From Tepidiphilus sp. J10 (GTDB lineage Bacteria > Pseudomonadota > Gammaproteobacteria > Burkholderiales > Thiobacillaceae): a stretch of DNA of 32,167 bases. The notes under the pieces were generated by a model that saw only the letters and a program-made list of their open reading frames with translations, had not been told where the DNA came from and searched no databases. Both the position numbers and the translations under genes were made by a program. This document shows positions 24,544-32,167 of this stretch, piece by piece; position 1 is the stretch's first letter; each line of letters starts with the position of its first letter. The DNA lies in the NCBI GenBank assembly GCA_945897955.1, contig CAMDGQ010000042.1, positions 1 to 32,167 of the forward strand, in the 5' to 3' direction.

Positions 24544-25296
24544 AAGACGCCTGATCGCGCAATGGCCGGCTCCGGGCAATGGAGGGAAGGGTCCATAGCC
24601 AAAGAAATCGGTATTTATTTCAGGGCAGGTAAATCAAACCCGAAACTGACCGATTCAACCTTGAAGCGGCAGTTGAACCCGTCTGAAGGCGGGTGGAGAA
24701 GCGGTAGCAGGGTCGTGCGCGACAGCGCTTACGACTCCGGCATACCACCTTGCGGGTGCGCGACAACGTAGCATAGCGGGGACCGGTCCAAAGCCGGCCG
24801 TACAAGCCCTGGAGTGGCGCTTGGATCTGTCGGAAACGGATCAGTACGGTCTTTGCGCGAAACCCTTGCCACAAATGCCTTACACCCACTCATTTGCACA
24901 GGCCGGCGCCTATCCAGACTTGCCGGACGCCTTGCTTTCCCAGCGGACGGGGATGCCTTTCGCAAAAACAGAGAACAGAGAGCGGAAAGACCGCCGAAAC
25001 CAGGATTTCCGGGCCGAAGCCGCCCTTCGCACAAATCCGGGAACCCGCGCCAGCACTGGCGTTTCGGCAGAAAACAATAAAGCCAGCGCAGGCTGGCTTC
25101 TGGAAAGTGGTGGTGCTGGGTTTACTCCGAACTACTCGCTCTTAGGGCAAATGAGTACATCTGCGGAAAGATGAGGCTCCTACTGGGCGGCGTAAGCTTG
25201 CCGCCGTTGTTGCACTCTCTATTACCCTTTCCGCCCCTGTTCACGGAACGTGAACATCAGGAAAAATGTACAACGCGGTTGCGAGAAGCCCCGCCG
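24544..25296. other. Long non-coding stretch upstream of repeat copy A
   Basis: About 750 nt without a convincing gene. Reading frames here are short, basic and unlike any family. A 10-nt direct repeat (GTGCGCGACA) occurs at 24715-24724 and 24756-24765. Repeat copy A and its stem-loop lie at 24956-25099. From about 25200 the base composition becomes less GC-rich, matching the accessory patch that follows. Confidence 0.6.
24956..25099 (-). repeat. Repeat copy A with stem-loop, partner of 28830-28976
   Basis: The first 115 nt (24956-25070) align without gaps in length to 28830-28944. The outer thirds agree in roughly five of six positions by eye, including CAGAGAACAGA and AATCCGGGAAC; the middle is more diverged. 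It is followed by a perfect 8-bp stem (25080-25087 with 25092-25099, loop GCAG), which on the minus strand leads into TTTATTGTTTT and so resembles a terminator. Just beyond, on the minus strand, CACCACC precedes the stem at the same spacing as the CCA end of tRNA-Ala in copy B. Confidence 0.7.
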
Positions 25297-26058
25297 TTAG
25301 CCACGGAATACCTCGGCACGATGAAATTCCAGATACTGCTGATGCCGTAAATCAAGGAGACGGCGGTTGATGGACAGCTTCCTGCCGATGTGCAGTTGAA
25401 ATGCGGACTGGCCTTCGATGTCCTTGGATAGCAGGATCTTTCCCTGGGCATCGAATGAGATGTACCCGGCATCAAATGCTGCATCAATATTGGGCGCGAG
25501 CAGCAGGCCATTGAACTGGTCGAGTCGCTCGATATTGGTCGAACGCGACCACGGTTTGATGTGGGAGGCCTTCAGCAGCTGGACGCAGTTCACACCGGTG
25601 ACGGCACAAACCTTCCAGTACGAAATGAGTCGATCCCGGAACACCCCTTGTCCTACGCGGCTCTGAATCAGTGTTTGCCGTTCCGTTTCGGGCAAGTCGC
25701 TGAACGTCTGGATCGCCTCCATGATGTCCGTGGCGGCATCGGTTGGTTCAGGTGCTTGTGGCGGGAAGTCATCCATCGTTTCCGGTGTGACGACAAACCA
25801 ACTGTCATACCCATCTTTTCCAACACTATCGTTCGCCTGGGTGTCCTTCAGCCCGAGCCCGGCCAAGGCGAAAACGGTGTGCATGTAGGCGCCCATGCCA
25901 ACAGTGGTCAGCACACGATAAATCTTTCCATCGGGATTCTCGATGGCGATCCGCATGGCATTCCCGCCGCCCTCAATTCCGTAAGACGAGACAATCTCCG
26001 TTACGGCCGAATCGAAGCCTGGGAATGGTGAGTCAATGACATACCTGGACTGGATCAT
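25297..26058 (-). CDS. HNH endonuclease (HNH_2-type) with novel N-terminal domain
   Basis: This 253-residue protein carries an HNH nuclease domain in residues about 150-215: CAVTGVNCVQLLKASHIKPW contains the motif's first cysteines and histidine, and FNGLLLAPNIDAAFD the asparagine and metal-site region. This is the layout of the HNH_2 group found in restriction-related proteins. Residues 1-110 are a separate unrecognised domain containing IAIENPDGKIYRVLTT, which might recognise DNA or modified bases. The gene overlaps the upstream mcrC remnant by 26 nt. The ATG at 26058 has GGA 9 nt upstream. Action on foreign or modified DNA is likely, but that is an inference from the fold and from the neighbouring restriction fragment. 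Confidence 0.82.
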   Translation of the reverse strand: MIQSRYVIDSPFPGFDSAVTEIVSSYGIEGGGNAMRIAIENPDGKIYRVLTTVGMGAYMHTVFALAGLGLKDTQANDSVGKDGYDSWFVVTPETMDDFPPQAPEPTDAATDIMEAIQTFSDLPETERQTLIQSRVGQGVFRDRLISYWKVCAVTGVNCVQLLKASHIKPWSRSTNIERLDQFNGLLLAPNIDAAFDAGYISFDAQGKILLSKDIEGQSAFQLHIGRKLSINRRLLDLRHQQYLEFHRAEVFRG

Positions 26059-26320
26059 GAGTTTTTCCGGAGGAAAAAGCGGTTGCGAAGGGGGCGTCGT
26101 CAGGAATTGATAGAACGCGGCTCGCCAAGTTGAATGGCAATACCCAAAGCCGCAGGCCAGCTGTTTTCGGGAATTCGAAGACCGGTAACGGCTGATTGAA
26201 GCTGTCCGTCCTCGGGTAAATCAGTACGACGTCGCCCCTGCAGTCCAGGTAACTCTGGCCGTAAGCCTGCAACTGGTAGAAGTCGGCCTGGGCCAATCCA
26301 TACTTGTCGGTGCCGTTTTC
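26033..26320 (-). pseudogene. mcrC: Remnant of mcrC (C-terminal end of the McrBC restriction subunit)
   Basis: The frame ending at 26033 can be followed upstream to 26320, where a TAA (26321-26323) interrupts it. Its translation begins ENGTDKYGLAQADFYQ and continues with QAYGQSYL, GDVVLIYPRTDSF and LRLWVLPFNL. These are the features of the C-terminal end of McrC, which holds the PD-(D/E)xK nuclease and partners with McrB. Only about 95 of the usual 300-400 residues remain, and no mcrB is present, so this is almost certainly non-functional. A TTG within it could initiate a short peptide, but nothing suggests use. Confidence 0.78.
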
Positions 26321-26430
26321 TTAGTGGTGCTCATGGCGGCCGCTTTCGCTTACACACCCGCCCCTGCAGGGAGCGCGGTGCGTTTTCGGGGTGGTGGGTG
26401 ATGGCATTTTCCGATCCTGTTCTTTGTTGG

Positions 26431-26589
26431 CTACCTGACTTCCGGTTCCCAATAGGTTTTCCTATCTCCCTTGTCCTGCAGGAGTAGGCGATAGAAGTCT
26501 TTGATTCTTCGAGCACGAAGCGGTCTATCTCCCTGGCCTATCGCCCGCATCGTGCGGATATCACCTCGAATGTCCGATAGCGCCCTCAT
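26431..26589 (-). CDS. Small ORF (52 aa) coupled to the AlbA_2-type gene
   Basis: A 52-residue basic, mainly helical peptide (MRALSDIRGDIRTMRAIGQG, ending RKTYWEPEVR) whose ATG overlaps the stop of the large upstream gene by 4 nt (ATGA). The overlap is typical of a real coupled gene, yet it could be a decayed gene fragment in this accessory patch. I do not recognise it, and there are too few residues for a reliable fold guess. The next 110 nt up to the mcrC remnant hold no gene I can support. Confidence 0.4.
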   Translation of the reverse strand: MRALSDIRGDIRTMRAIGQGDRPLRARRIKDFYRLLLQDKGDRKTYWEPEVR

Positions 26590-28223
26590 CGTGCCAAGCG
26601 GTAGCGCCGCCAGCGGTTTTCGCCCTCGAATTGCACTTCGCATTTCTCGACCAGGGTGTCCAGCGTCCGCTTGACGAGCTTCGGATGAATCTCGCCGCCG
26701 ATGCGCTGGCGGATGTCTCCGATGGCGGATTTCGGGTAGCTGCCCAGGTCTTCCAGAATGAGGGCGGCGAGGCGGTGAGGTTCGATTCGTTTCAGAGTGG
26801 TGCCGCCGGCAAAGTTGAGGTCGCGCAGCAATGCTGGGTCGACGAAATAACGCGTGGCCTGGGTTCGGCCCGCGCACTTGACGATGCTCCAGTCCAATAG
26901 TCTGGTCAGCCAGGGTTGCAGCGCTTCCACCGGGGACAATTCCAGCACGACGGCCAGTTCACGCGCAGTTAGCGCATCGTGTTGTGCCAGCAGGCCCAGT
27001 GCGATGCGTTCACGCTGAGTGAGCTGGTAGGTCTGATCGGCCTTGGCGATGAAGTCGATGACCTCGGGCTTGAGGATGCGGCGGCGGACCGTGACCTGAA
27101 CGCGGTCGTGGGTTTCGATCAACTCCGGCGCCGGGCGCCCCTGCGACAGGAGGACTTCGAAGATTTTGTCGAAGCCGCTGCCTTCGCGCTCCATCAGTTT
27201 GAGGTCGTGGAACAGGCGGGCGAGGTGCTCGTTGCGCCGCACGGTGGTGTGCAGCACATTCTGCGGCGTGACGCCCAGGGGCAGAGGACCGGGATTGACC
27301 ACTTCTAGCCGATCTGGATACAGGTTGAGGAAGATGTCGCCGCGCTGGGTGTAGGGGCGATGCACCAGGGCGTTGACCAGCAGCTCACGCACCACGACTT
27401 CGTCGAAGGCGGGAACGTGCTGGCGATAGAGGCCATTCGGCAATTCGTAGCGTTCACGGAAATCGGGCACTTCCTGCCAGACGGACTCGATCAATTCCAT
27501 CGGGCTGGCGGTCTGGTCGTCCCACACCAGTTTGTTGACCTTCTGGTCGTGCTCGTCGAATTTGATGAATTGGATGACTGGCGCGGTGGCTAGTTGCGCC
27601 CGATGCCGCTGTTGCCCCAGGCAGAGGATGCCGAGGTGGGTCAGGTGCGGCCCGTGTGCCAGTTGATAGTGGTCGAGCAGTTCGTCGGTGGTTTTCTCTT
27701 TGACCGATGGTTTTACGCTGTCGGATGCCCGCAGCGCATTGACCAGTTTTTCCAGCTTGGCGGGATCAACCGCATCGCGGGCAACGTGCAAGGTGGTTTG
27801 CGTCTCCCACGGCAGCGCGGAGCGTTCCCCCGCCAGGCGCAGGACATCATCGCCGGTGATGGGTTTGCTCTGGTCGGCGATGCGCAGGTAGTAACGGCCA
27901 TCGGTGGTCGATGCAACGGCCAGGGAGCGCGGGATTGCGAGCTCGATGTATTGACCACCGTTGGCTGCGGTGACGATATCCGGCAGGACGATCACGTTGA
28001 CGGTGCGCTCGGCGAGCTTGCGCCGAATCGTGTCGGGCAGGTCGGCCGGGATGCGCTGTTCTGCCACCGGCAGGTTCTGCCTATCTTCGACGCCGAGCAA
28101 CAGACGACCACCCGTTGCGTTCGCGAAGGCGATGCAGTCCTTGGCCAATTCGTTCCAGTCGGCTGTCTTGCCGATCACCGACCGCAAGGACTTCTTGTCG
28201 AGCAGTTGCCCCTCTTGGCTCAT
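26586..28223 (-). CDS. AlbA_2/GHKL ATP-binding protein (Schlafen-type divergent AAA-4 family)
   Basis: This 545-residue protein has the three-part layout of divergent-AAA-4/AlbA_2 proteins. Residues about 20-130 form the AlbA_2 (Schlafen-type) domain with FANATGGRLLLGVED. Residues about 275-380 form a GHKL-like ATPase with the N-box ELLVNALVHRPYTQRG, then LEVVNPGPLPLGV and REGSGFDKI. The rest is winged-helix repeats. Such proteins are called transcriptional regulators, and some are linked to phage defence or toxin-antitoxin systems. The ATG at 28223 has AGGGAG a few nt upstream. It follows the HTH regulator gene by 14 nt, so they form an operon. The small ORF at 26431 overlaps its stop. Confidence 0.88.
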   Translation of the reverse strand: MSQEGQLLDKKSLRSVIGKTADWNELAKDCIAFANATGGRLLLGVEDRQNLPVAEQRIPADLPDTIRRKLAERTVNVIVLPDIVTAANGGQYIELAIPRSLAVASTTDGRYYLRIADQSKPITGDDVLRLAGERSALPWETQTTLHVARDAVDPAKLEKLVNALRASDSVKPSVKEKTTDELLDHYQLAHGPHLTHLGILCLGQQRHRAQLATAPVIQFIKFDEHDQKVNKLVWDDQTASPMELIESVWQEVPDFRERYELPNGLYRQHVPAFDEVVVRELLVNALVHRPYTQRGDIFLNLYPDRLEVVNPGPLPLGVTPQNVLHTTVRRNEHLARLFHDLKLMEREGSGFDKIFEVLLSQGRPAPELIETHDRVQVTVRRRILKPEVIDFIAKADQTYQLTQRERIALGLLAQHDALTARELAVVLELSPVEALQPWLTRLLDWSIVKCAGRTQATRYFVDPALLRDLNFAGGTTLKRIEPHRLAALILEDLGSYPKSAIGDIRQRIGGEIHPKLVKRTLDTLVEKCEVQFEGENRWRRYRLAR

Positions 28224-28237
28224 ATCTCCCTATTCCC

Positions 28238-28588
28238 TCAATCCAAAATGATCAGGAATTCTGTTGTCTTGACCATCGGCACCAACAAGCCCTTCGAACG
28301 CTGAATCTCAACCAACCCATAGCTCGCCATGGTCTTCAGCGTGCGTGACAGGTTCGACGGCTTCCGCCCGGTCAATTCTGCCAGCGCAGCAAGCGACCCT
28401 GGCTTGGATTCCCGAATCGTTCGCAACAGCGCCCGGTTGTCATCCGAGAGCACAGCAGCAAGAGAACTGGTCGAGGGAAACCACACCGTGGGCTCCCCCC
28501 GGCGGGGTTGGCACTTCCCATCCGCAATCTCCCGCTCACGCTCTTGAAGCTTATCCGGGTCCATCACACCTACAATGCAGCGACTCAT
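28238..28588 (-). CDS. HVO_A0114-type winged-helix regulator
   Basis: This 116-residue protein contains a winged-helix domain (about residues 50-100): ALLRTIRESKPGSLAALAELTGRKPSNLSRTLKTMASYGLVE. The GEPTVWFPS segment and the SNLSRTLK recognition helix match the COG4190/HVO_A0114 group, whose members are often antitoxin-like or autoregulating partners of the downstream gene. The start at 28588 keeps the family's IVGVM N-terminus; an ATG at 28564 is the alternative. With the AlbA_2-type gene directly downstream it probably represses or modulates the pair, which is an inference. Confidence 0.85.
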   Translation of the reverse strand: MSRCIVGVMDPDKLQEREREIADGKCQPRRGEPTVWFPSTSSLAAVLSDDNRALLRTIRESKPGSLAALAELTGRKPSNLSRTLKTMASYGLVEIQRSKGLLVPMVKTTEFLIILD

Positions 28589-28829
28589 CTTGCTTGAATT
28601 CTCATTCGGGCCAACAAGAAGCCTTAACCTTATCAGTTGTTCATAATTTTCGGCACCCCGAGCAAGAGCTTGGCTTTTTGATCACCCAGCGCATTCATGA
28701 GGGCGTCTGGGAAGCACAGATGCGGATGGTTGCCGAAATCGGGGCTGATCGTGCTGTGTCGCCTCTGCCCGAGCAAGCCTCCATTCATACTCGCGGCCGG
28801 GAAACCGCATGAATACGGGATGTAGGGCA

Positions 28830-28976
28830 CCCTTCGCAGAAACAGAGAACAGAAAGCGGGAAAACCACCGAAATCAGGTTATTGCGTCGTTGTCGGCTTT
28901 CGCAGGAATCCGGGAACCTGCGCCAACACTGGCGTTTCGGGCAGACGTGAAAAAGGCCAGAGCAACGTCTGGCCTT
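28830..28976 (-). repeat. Repeat copy B, partner of 24956-25099
   Basis: The counterpart of copy A: 115 nt followed by a 9-bp stem-loop (28953-28961 with 28968-28976). It sits immediately downstream of tRNA-Ala on the minus strand. The pair encloses the accessory patch of about 3.7 kb. Whether this reflects an old integration or just two members of a dispersed repeat family cannot be settled here. Confidence 0.7.
28948..28976 (-). terminator. Rho-independent terminator of tRNA-Ala
   Basis: Stem AAGGCCAGA/TCTGGCCTT with a 6-nt loop, followed on the minus strand by a T-run (CCTTTTTCA), 8 nt past the tRNA 3' CCA end. Confidence 0.85.
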
Positions 28977-28983
28977 GAATGAG

Positions 28984-29059
<76 letters not shown>

Positions 29060-29279
29060 ACTTGTCCTAGCCCTTACCATTCAAACACTTCGGTTTAAGG
29101 AAAAAGGTTCGCTGTCTTTCAACAGCCGTTAAATCTTAGCATGAGTGTGAATGGATAGTGAGCGGAAATTCCCCGCCAGCCCAGCAACAGCAAGGCTTCT
29201 TGGCTGTCATCTGTGAAAACAAGGTTGCTAGGCAGGCAGAGGCGGTTCTTACGTCTCTGCGTTTTCCCTGCGACGCACG

Positions 29280-30404
29280 CTACGCCAACTCCTCAATGTC
29301 ATAAATCCGCCGATGCTCGCGAATCGCGTAGCGGTCGGTCATGCCAGCGATGTAGTCGCAGACGGCGCGGTGCGGATCTTGATCTGCGCGGGCGTGGTGT
29401 TCCGGTGGCATCAGGCGCGGTTCGGCGCTGAAAGCGGTGAACAGGTCGCGCAGCAGGCGTTGCGCTTTTTCGCTCATGCGCACGACTTTGTAGTGGCGAT
29501 ACAGGTTCTGGAACAGGAAGCGCTTGAGTTCGCGGTGTTGCTGCAACATGCCTTCGCTGAATGCGGCCAGTGGTGGGCATTGGCGTACGTCGTCCAGACT
29601 TTGCGGGGCGTGTTGGGCGATGTTGGCGCGGGTCTGTTCCAGCATGTCGACGACCAGCGTGTTGATCATGCGGCGCACGGTTTCGTGGATCAGGCGGCGG
29701 TCGTTGAGATCGGGGTAGAGATTGCGCACGATGTCGAGGTGGCGGGCGAAGATTTCCACCTGTTCCAGTTGCGCTACCGTGATCAGGCCGGAGCGAAGGC
29801 CGTCATCGACGTCGTGGTTGTTGTAGGCGATTTCGTCGGCCAGGTTGGTGATCTGCGCTTCCAGCGACGGTTGCCGGTTTGCCAGGAAACGCTGGCCGAC
29901 GTCGCCGAGTTTTTCTGCGTTCTTCAGCGAGCAGTGTTTGAGAATGCCTTCGCGCGATTCAAATGTGAGGTTGAGACCTTCGAATTCGGCATATTTCTGT
30001 TCCAGTTCGTCGACTACGCGCAGCGATTGCAGGTTGTGCTCGAAGCCGCCGTTCTCTTTCATGCAGGCATTGAGCACGTCCTGGCCGACGTGGCCAAACG
30101 GCGTATGGCCGAGGTCGTGCGCCAGCGCCAGGGTTTCCGTCAGGTCTTCGTCCAGGCCGAGCATGCGCGCCAGCGTGCGGCCGATCTGGGCGACTTCCAG
30201 ACTGTGCGTGAGGCGGGTGCGGAACAAATCGCCTTCGTGGTTAATGAACACCTGCGTTTTGTATTCCAAGCGGCGGAAGGCGGTGGAATGCACGATGCGG
30301 TCGCGGTCGCGCTGGAATTCGGAACGCGGCGCGGCGGCCGGTTCCGGATGGCGACGGCCTTGCGATTCGGCGGAACGGGCGGCATAGGGAGCAAGTTCAG
30401 ACAT
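29280..30404 (-). CDS. dgt: dGTP triphosphohydrolase-like HD-domain protein
   Basis: This 374-residue member of the Dgt family has the HD phosphohydrolase signature: [18 protein letters not shown] gives the first histidine, and [13 protein letters not shown] supplies the H-D pair and final histidine. The N-terminal [17 protein letters not shown] segment is diagnostic of dGTPase-like proteins. These enzymes cleave dNTPs to the nucleoside and triphosphate, controlling dNTP pools. The ATG at 30404 has AGAGG 5 nt upstream; a GTG at 30425 would overlap hipA. In many betaproteobacteria this gene lies next to aroB. Here hipBA separates them, although all three remain on the same strand. Confidence 0.95.
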   Translation of the reverse strand: MSELAPYAARSAESQGRRHPEPAAAPRSEFQRDRDRIVHSTAFRRLEYKTQVFINHEGDLFRTRLTHSLEVAQIGRTLARMLGLDEDLTETLALAHDLGHTPFGHVGQDVLNACMKENGGFEHNLQSLRVVDELEQKYAEFEGLNLTFESREGILKHCSLKNAEKLGDVGQRFLANRQPSLEAQITNLADEIAYNNHDVDDGLRSGLITVAQLEQVEIFARHLDIVRNLYPDLNDRRLIHETVRRMINTLVVDMLEQTRANIAQHAPQSLDDVRQCPPLAAFSEGMLQQHRELKRFLFQNLYRHYKVVRMSEKAQRLLRDLFTAFSAEPRLMPPEHHARADQDPHRAVCDYIAGMTDRYAIREHRRIYDIEELA

Positions 30405-30406
30405 GG

Positions 30407-31627
30407 TTACCTCTCGGTGCGACACCGACGGGCGATGTCCTGTTCAAAGCGATGGATTTCTGTTTCCGGCACATTTTTGCCGGCGGCGATTTCAGCAAAC
30501 CGCATGACGGTGGCTTCAACTTCCTGGCAGATGTTGGCGGCGCCGCTGACGCCCCATTTGCGGCCGAGCGCGGCGAGTTCGGCGGGCGCAGGCGCCAGCG
30601 GCGTCAGATCGAACAGCAACACATGTTCGCGCCTCGCGCCGGTGTCCGGCAGCAGATCGAAGGCAGGCGACAAGCGATAACCGCCGGCATCGGCCAGCAG
30701 CCAGAAATTCTTCAGGTGATCGTCGGTGTTGCCGAGCAGCGCGTTGAACACCATCTGCCGGTACATCTGTGGCACGTCATGTTCCGGGTTTGCGCCGTAC
30801 TGTCGCAAGGCGGCGATCAGGTCGAGATAGCGCAGCACGTAATAGCCGCCGGCTTGCAACAGGGCGCGGAAGCTGAGCATGTGATGGCGGCCACCTTGCG
30901 CGGTCAGGTCGAAACGCTTGACCAGCAATGCGCGGCGCGAAGCGGTGAGTTCGACCAGCCGGAAATCCGGCACTTCAAGGTCGGCCAGTCGCGCCAGTTC
31001 CAGGCTGGTGGCTTCCAGGCCGACCATGTCGACGTCGTCGCGCCGGCTGGGGAGTTTGGCGATCCATTGGCCTTCAGCGTCCTGCACCAGCACTTTCGGC
31101 CGTGCGCCGCCGGGCGAACTGCCGGCAGCCAGCAGGCTGCGCGTGCCGGGGTCGATGGTGTCGATGGCGGCACTGCCGTCCTTTTCCAGCCGTTGTGCGG
31201 CATCGAGCAGGGTATCGAGTTCGAGCAGCCCGGCGGCGTGGGCTTCCGTGCTGGGCGGCGAGCCGGGCGCGTGGAAGCTCAAGGCGCCCAGACCTTGCCC
31301 GGCCAAAACCTGCATCAGATGCGGTTCCGACTGGCGACCGCGCGGCAGGCCATGGCGCAGGATCAGCAAGCGCCGGCCCCAGTCGTCGGGCAGGGCGTCT
31401 TCCAGCGCCATCAGCGGGGTATTGAGCTGCGCGCCGGAAAAATCGCCCGGCTGCAAGGGCAGCCCGGCCGGGTCGAGCGGAAAGGCGCGCGCATCGGCCA
31501 GGTATTCCGGCGTGTAGCGCAGGGCGCTGGCGTAGCGGCCCTGCTGGTCGGCATTGCCGAAGACCAGTTCGGCAGCGCGCAGTTTTTCGCCTGAAACCAA
31601 CGTTAACCAGAGATCAAGGCGGATCAT
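30407..31627 (-). CDS. hipA: HipA-type serine/threonine kinase toxin
   Basis: This 406-residue protein is of normal HipA size. The N-terminal subdomain includes [16 protein letters not shown] and [15 protein letters not shown]. The nucleotide-binding [12 protein letters not shown] is followed by [10 protein letters not shown]. The catalytic loop is [12 protein letters not shown] (NxDDHxKN, catalytic aspartate), with the metal-binding [10 protein letters not shown] after it. HipA kinases phosphorylate aminoacyl-tRNA synthetases and induce growth arrest. Its ATG overlaps the hipB stop by 4 nt (ATGA), the standard antitoxin-first order. It ends 2 nt before the dgt start region, whose ribosome-binding site overlaps the hipA stop. 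Confidence 0.93.
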   Translation of the reverse strand: MIRLDLWLTLVSGEKLRAAELVFGNADQQGRYASALRYTPEYLADARAFPLDPAGLPLQPGDFSGAQLNTPLMALEDALPDDWGRRLLILRHGLPRGRQSEPHLMQVLAGQGLGALSFHAPGSPPSTEAHAAGLLELDTLLDAAQRLEKDGSAAIDTIDPGTRSLLAAGSSPGGARPKVLVQDAEGQWIAKLPSRRDDVDMVGLEATSLELARLADLEVPDFRLVELTASRRALLVKRFDLTAQGGRHHMLSFRALLQAGGYYVLRYLDLIAALRQYGANPEHDVPQMYRQMVFNALLGNTDDHLKNFWLLADAGGYRLSPAFDLLPDTGARREHVLLFDLTPLAPAPAELAALGRKWGVSGAANICQEVEATVMRFAEIAAGKNVPETEIHRFEQDIARRCRTER

Positions 31628-31926
31628 GCGGCTTTTCTTCTGGCGCGCTGGCGGACCGGCTTATCCGCCTGCGCAGCTGTGTCGAACAGGCTGTAGCGCG
31701 GTGCGAGCAGGGCTTCCGCGTCGGCGATGCGGCCCAGCAGCGTCAACGCGGTCAGCCAGTGGCCGATCTGCGCCGTGGCGTCGCCCTGTTCCATGCGGCG
31801 CAAGGTGGGTACGGAAACGCCGATACGCGCCGCGAAACGGGTTTGCGATTCGTTGCGCGCAACGCGTTCGGCGCGCAGGCGGTCACCGAGTTGTTGCAGG
31901 ACGGACTGAATATTTTCAGAAAACAT
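31624..31926 (-). CDS. hipB: HipB-type XRE antitoxin
   Basis: This 100-residue protein has a Cro/C1-type helix-turn-helix at about residues 14-66 (LRAERVARNESQTRFAARIG, SVPTLRRMEQGD) and a basic C-terminal tail (RQRARRKAA). HipB proteins neutralise HipA and repress the operon. The ATG at 31926 is preferred because GGAAACC lies upstream; the ATG at 31935 has no ribosome-binding site and lies inside the operator palindrome. The gene starts 54 nt from the aroB stop. Confidence 0.9.
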   Translation of the reverse strand: MFSENIQSVLQQLGDRLRAERVARNESQTRFAARIGVSVPTLRRMEQGDATAQIGHWLTALTLLGRIADAEALLAPRYSLFDTAAQADKPVRQRARRKAA

Positions 31927-31927
31927 G

Positions 31928-31964
31928 GTTTCCATTATGTTGAAAAAATGCCATTAATGGAAAC
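31928..31964 (-). promoter_or_regulatory. hipBA operator-like inverted repeat
   Basis: Perfect 10-bp inverted repeats GTTTCCATTA (31928-31937) and TAATGGAAAC (31955-31964) are separated by 17 nt. The CCATTAATGG core at 31951-31960 is itself a palindrome. It lies right before the hipB start and in an AT-rich gap, as expected for HipB autoregulation. Promoter elements cannot be fixed by eye. Confidence 0.75.
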
Positions 31965-31979
31965 GTTGTTTTCCTATTA

Positions 31980-32167
31980 CTACGGCTTTCCGACCGCTTC
32001 GGTCAATGTTGCGCGCAAAGCGTTCGGGTTGTACTCGCCCGTGACATAGGCGTCGCCCAATTGCCTGAACAGCACGAAGCGGATGCGGCCGGCTTCCACT
32101 TTCTTGTCCACGCCCATGTAATCCATGTAGGCGTCATAACCCAGGTCGGGCGCGACCACAGGCAAGC
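31980..32167 (-). CDS. aroB: 3-dehydroquinate synthase, C-terminal end (5' end outside window)
   Basis: The last 62 or so codons of aroB; the frame runs off the right edge. The [20 protein letters not shown] segment and ALGD-like [10 protein letters not shown] are characteristic of the C-terminal domain of the shikimate-pathway enzyme that converts DAHP to 3-dehydroquinate. The stop is TAG at 31980-31982. hipB begins 54 nt downstream on the same strand. Confidence 0.93.
   Translation of the reverse strand, partial: LPVVAPDLGYDAYMDYMGVDKKVEAGRIRFVLFRQLGDAYVTGEYNPNALRATLTEAVGKP

Larger units (their letters stand above)
28589..28983. other. Non-coding stretch between the HTH regulator and tRNA-Ala
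   Basis: No gene can be supported here. A short minus-strand frame at 28633-28830 has no family features. The right half is repeat copy B with its stem-loop. Confidence 0.6.

Noticed and set aside
25100..25200. A second, degraded tRNA on the minus strand next to repeat copy A
   Set aside because: A CACCACC end and a GTTCGGA stretch hint at one, but no cloverleaf can be drawn; kept only as a remark.
29313..31594. Long plus-strand frames opposite dgt and hipA
   Set aside because: Shadows of well-recognised minus-strand genes; composition and lack of motifs show they are not coding.

Overview
The window comes from a GC-rich Gram-negative bacterium, most likely a betaproteobacterium. The evidence is the run aroB - dgt at the right edge, lipoproteins and secreted proteins with ordinary Gram-negative signal peptides, NhaR- and CheD-type proteins, a tRNA-Ala, and GC-rich dispersed palindromes starting GTAGGATGGG or GTAGCCCGGA. 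The species cannot be named from sequence alone. There is no phage, plasmid replication gene, transposase or CRISPR array.

Layout. 1-2093: a truncated VC0807-type membrane protein gene and a rhodanese lipoprotein gene, divergent from an NhaR-type LysR regulator, with two palindromes in the shared promoter region. 2115-2705: an isolated cheD. 3037-7768: a tight four-gene operon (compact UbiA-like membrane protein, zinc-ribbon methyltransferase, PlsC acyltransferase, and a large fusion of a thioester-reductase-like SDR with an APH-type phosphotransferase). It looks like an orphan lipid or natural-product pathway. 7828-10527 (minus strand): a PAS histidine kinase and LuxR-type response regulator, followed by a coupled pair of small unknown genes with its own promoter motif. 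10728-12802: a small acidic protein and an NCS2 purine/pyrimidine permease with an unusual cytoplasmic tail. 12905-16204 (minus strand): a partner-switching module (PP2C phosphatase, GHKL ATPase, STAS protein) with a methyltransferase. 16369-17773: a secreted cupin translationally overlapped with a pyruvoyl-dependent histidine decarboxylase. 17712-20581 (minus strand): a class B-like acid phosphatase and adenine deaminase. 20830-23264: a cyclopropane-synthase-like methyltransferase overlapped with a geranylgeranyl-reductase-type flavoprotein. 23452-24543: a universal stress protein and a small secreted protein.

25297-28588 is an accessory, defence-flavoured patch: an HNH nuclease, the C-terminal remnant of mcrC, a small ORF, an AlbA_2/GHKL ATP-binding protein and its HTH regulator. 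Two diverged copies of a roughly 115-nt repeat, each followed by a stem-loop, flank it; one copy abuts tRNA-Ala(CGC). The last part (29280-32167, minus strand) has dgt, a hipBA toxin-antitoxin operon with a clear operator, and the 3' end of aroB. hipBA sits between aroB and dgt, which are commonly neighbours.

The observations most worth following are the pyruvoyl histidine decarboxylase/cupin pair in a proteobacterium, the four-gene lipid-like operon with its SDR-APH fusion, the methyltransferase-flavoprotein pair, and the small-gene pair behind the two-component system. All family calls come from motif recognition by eye; no database search was run.
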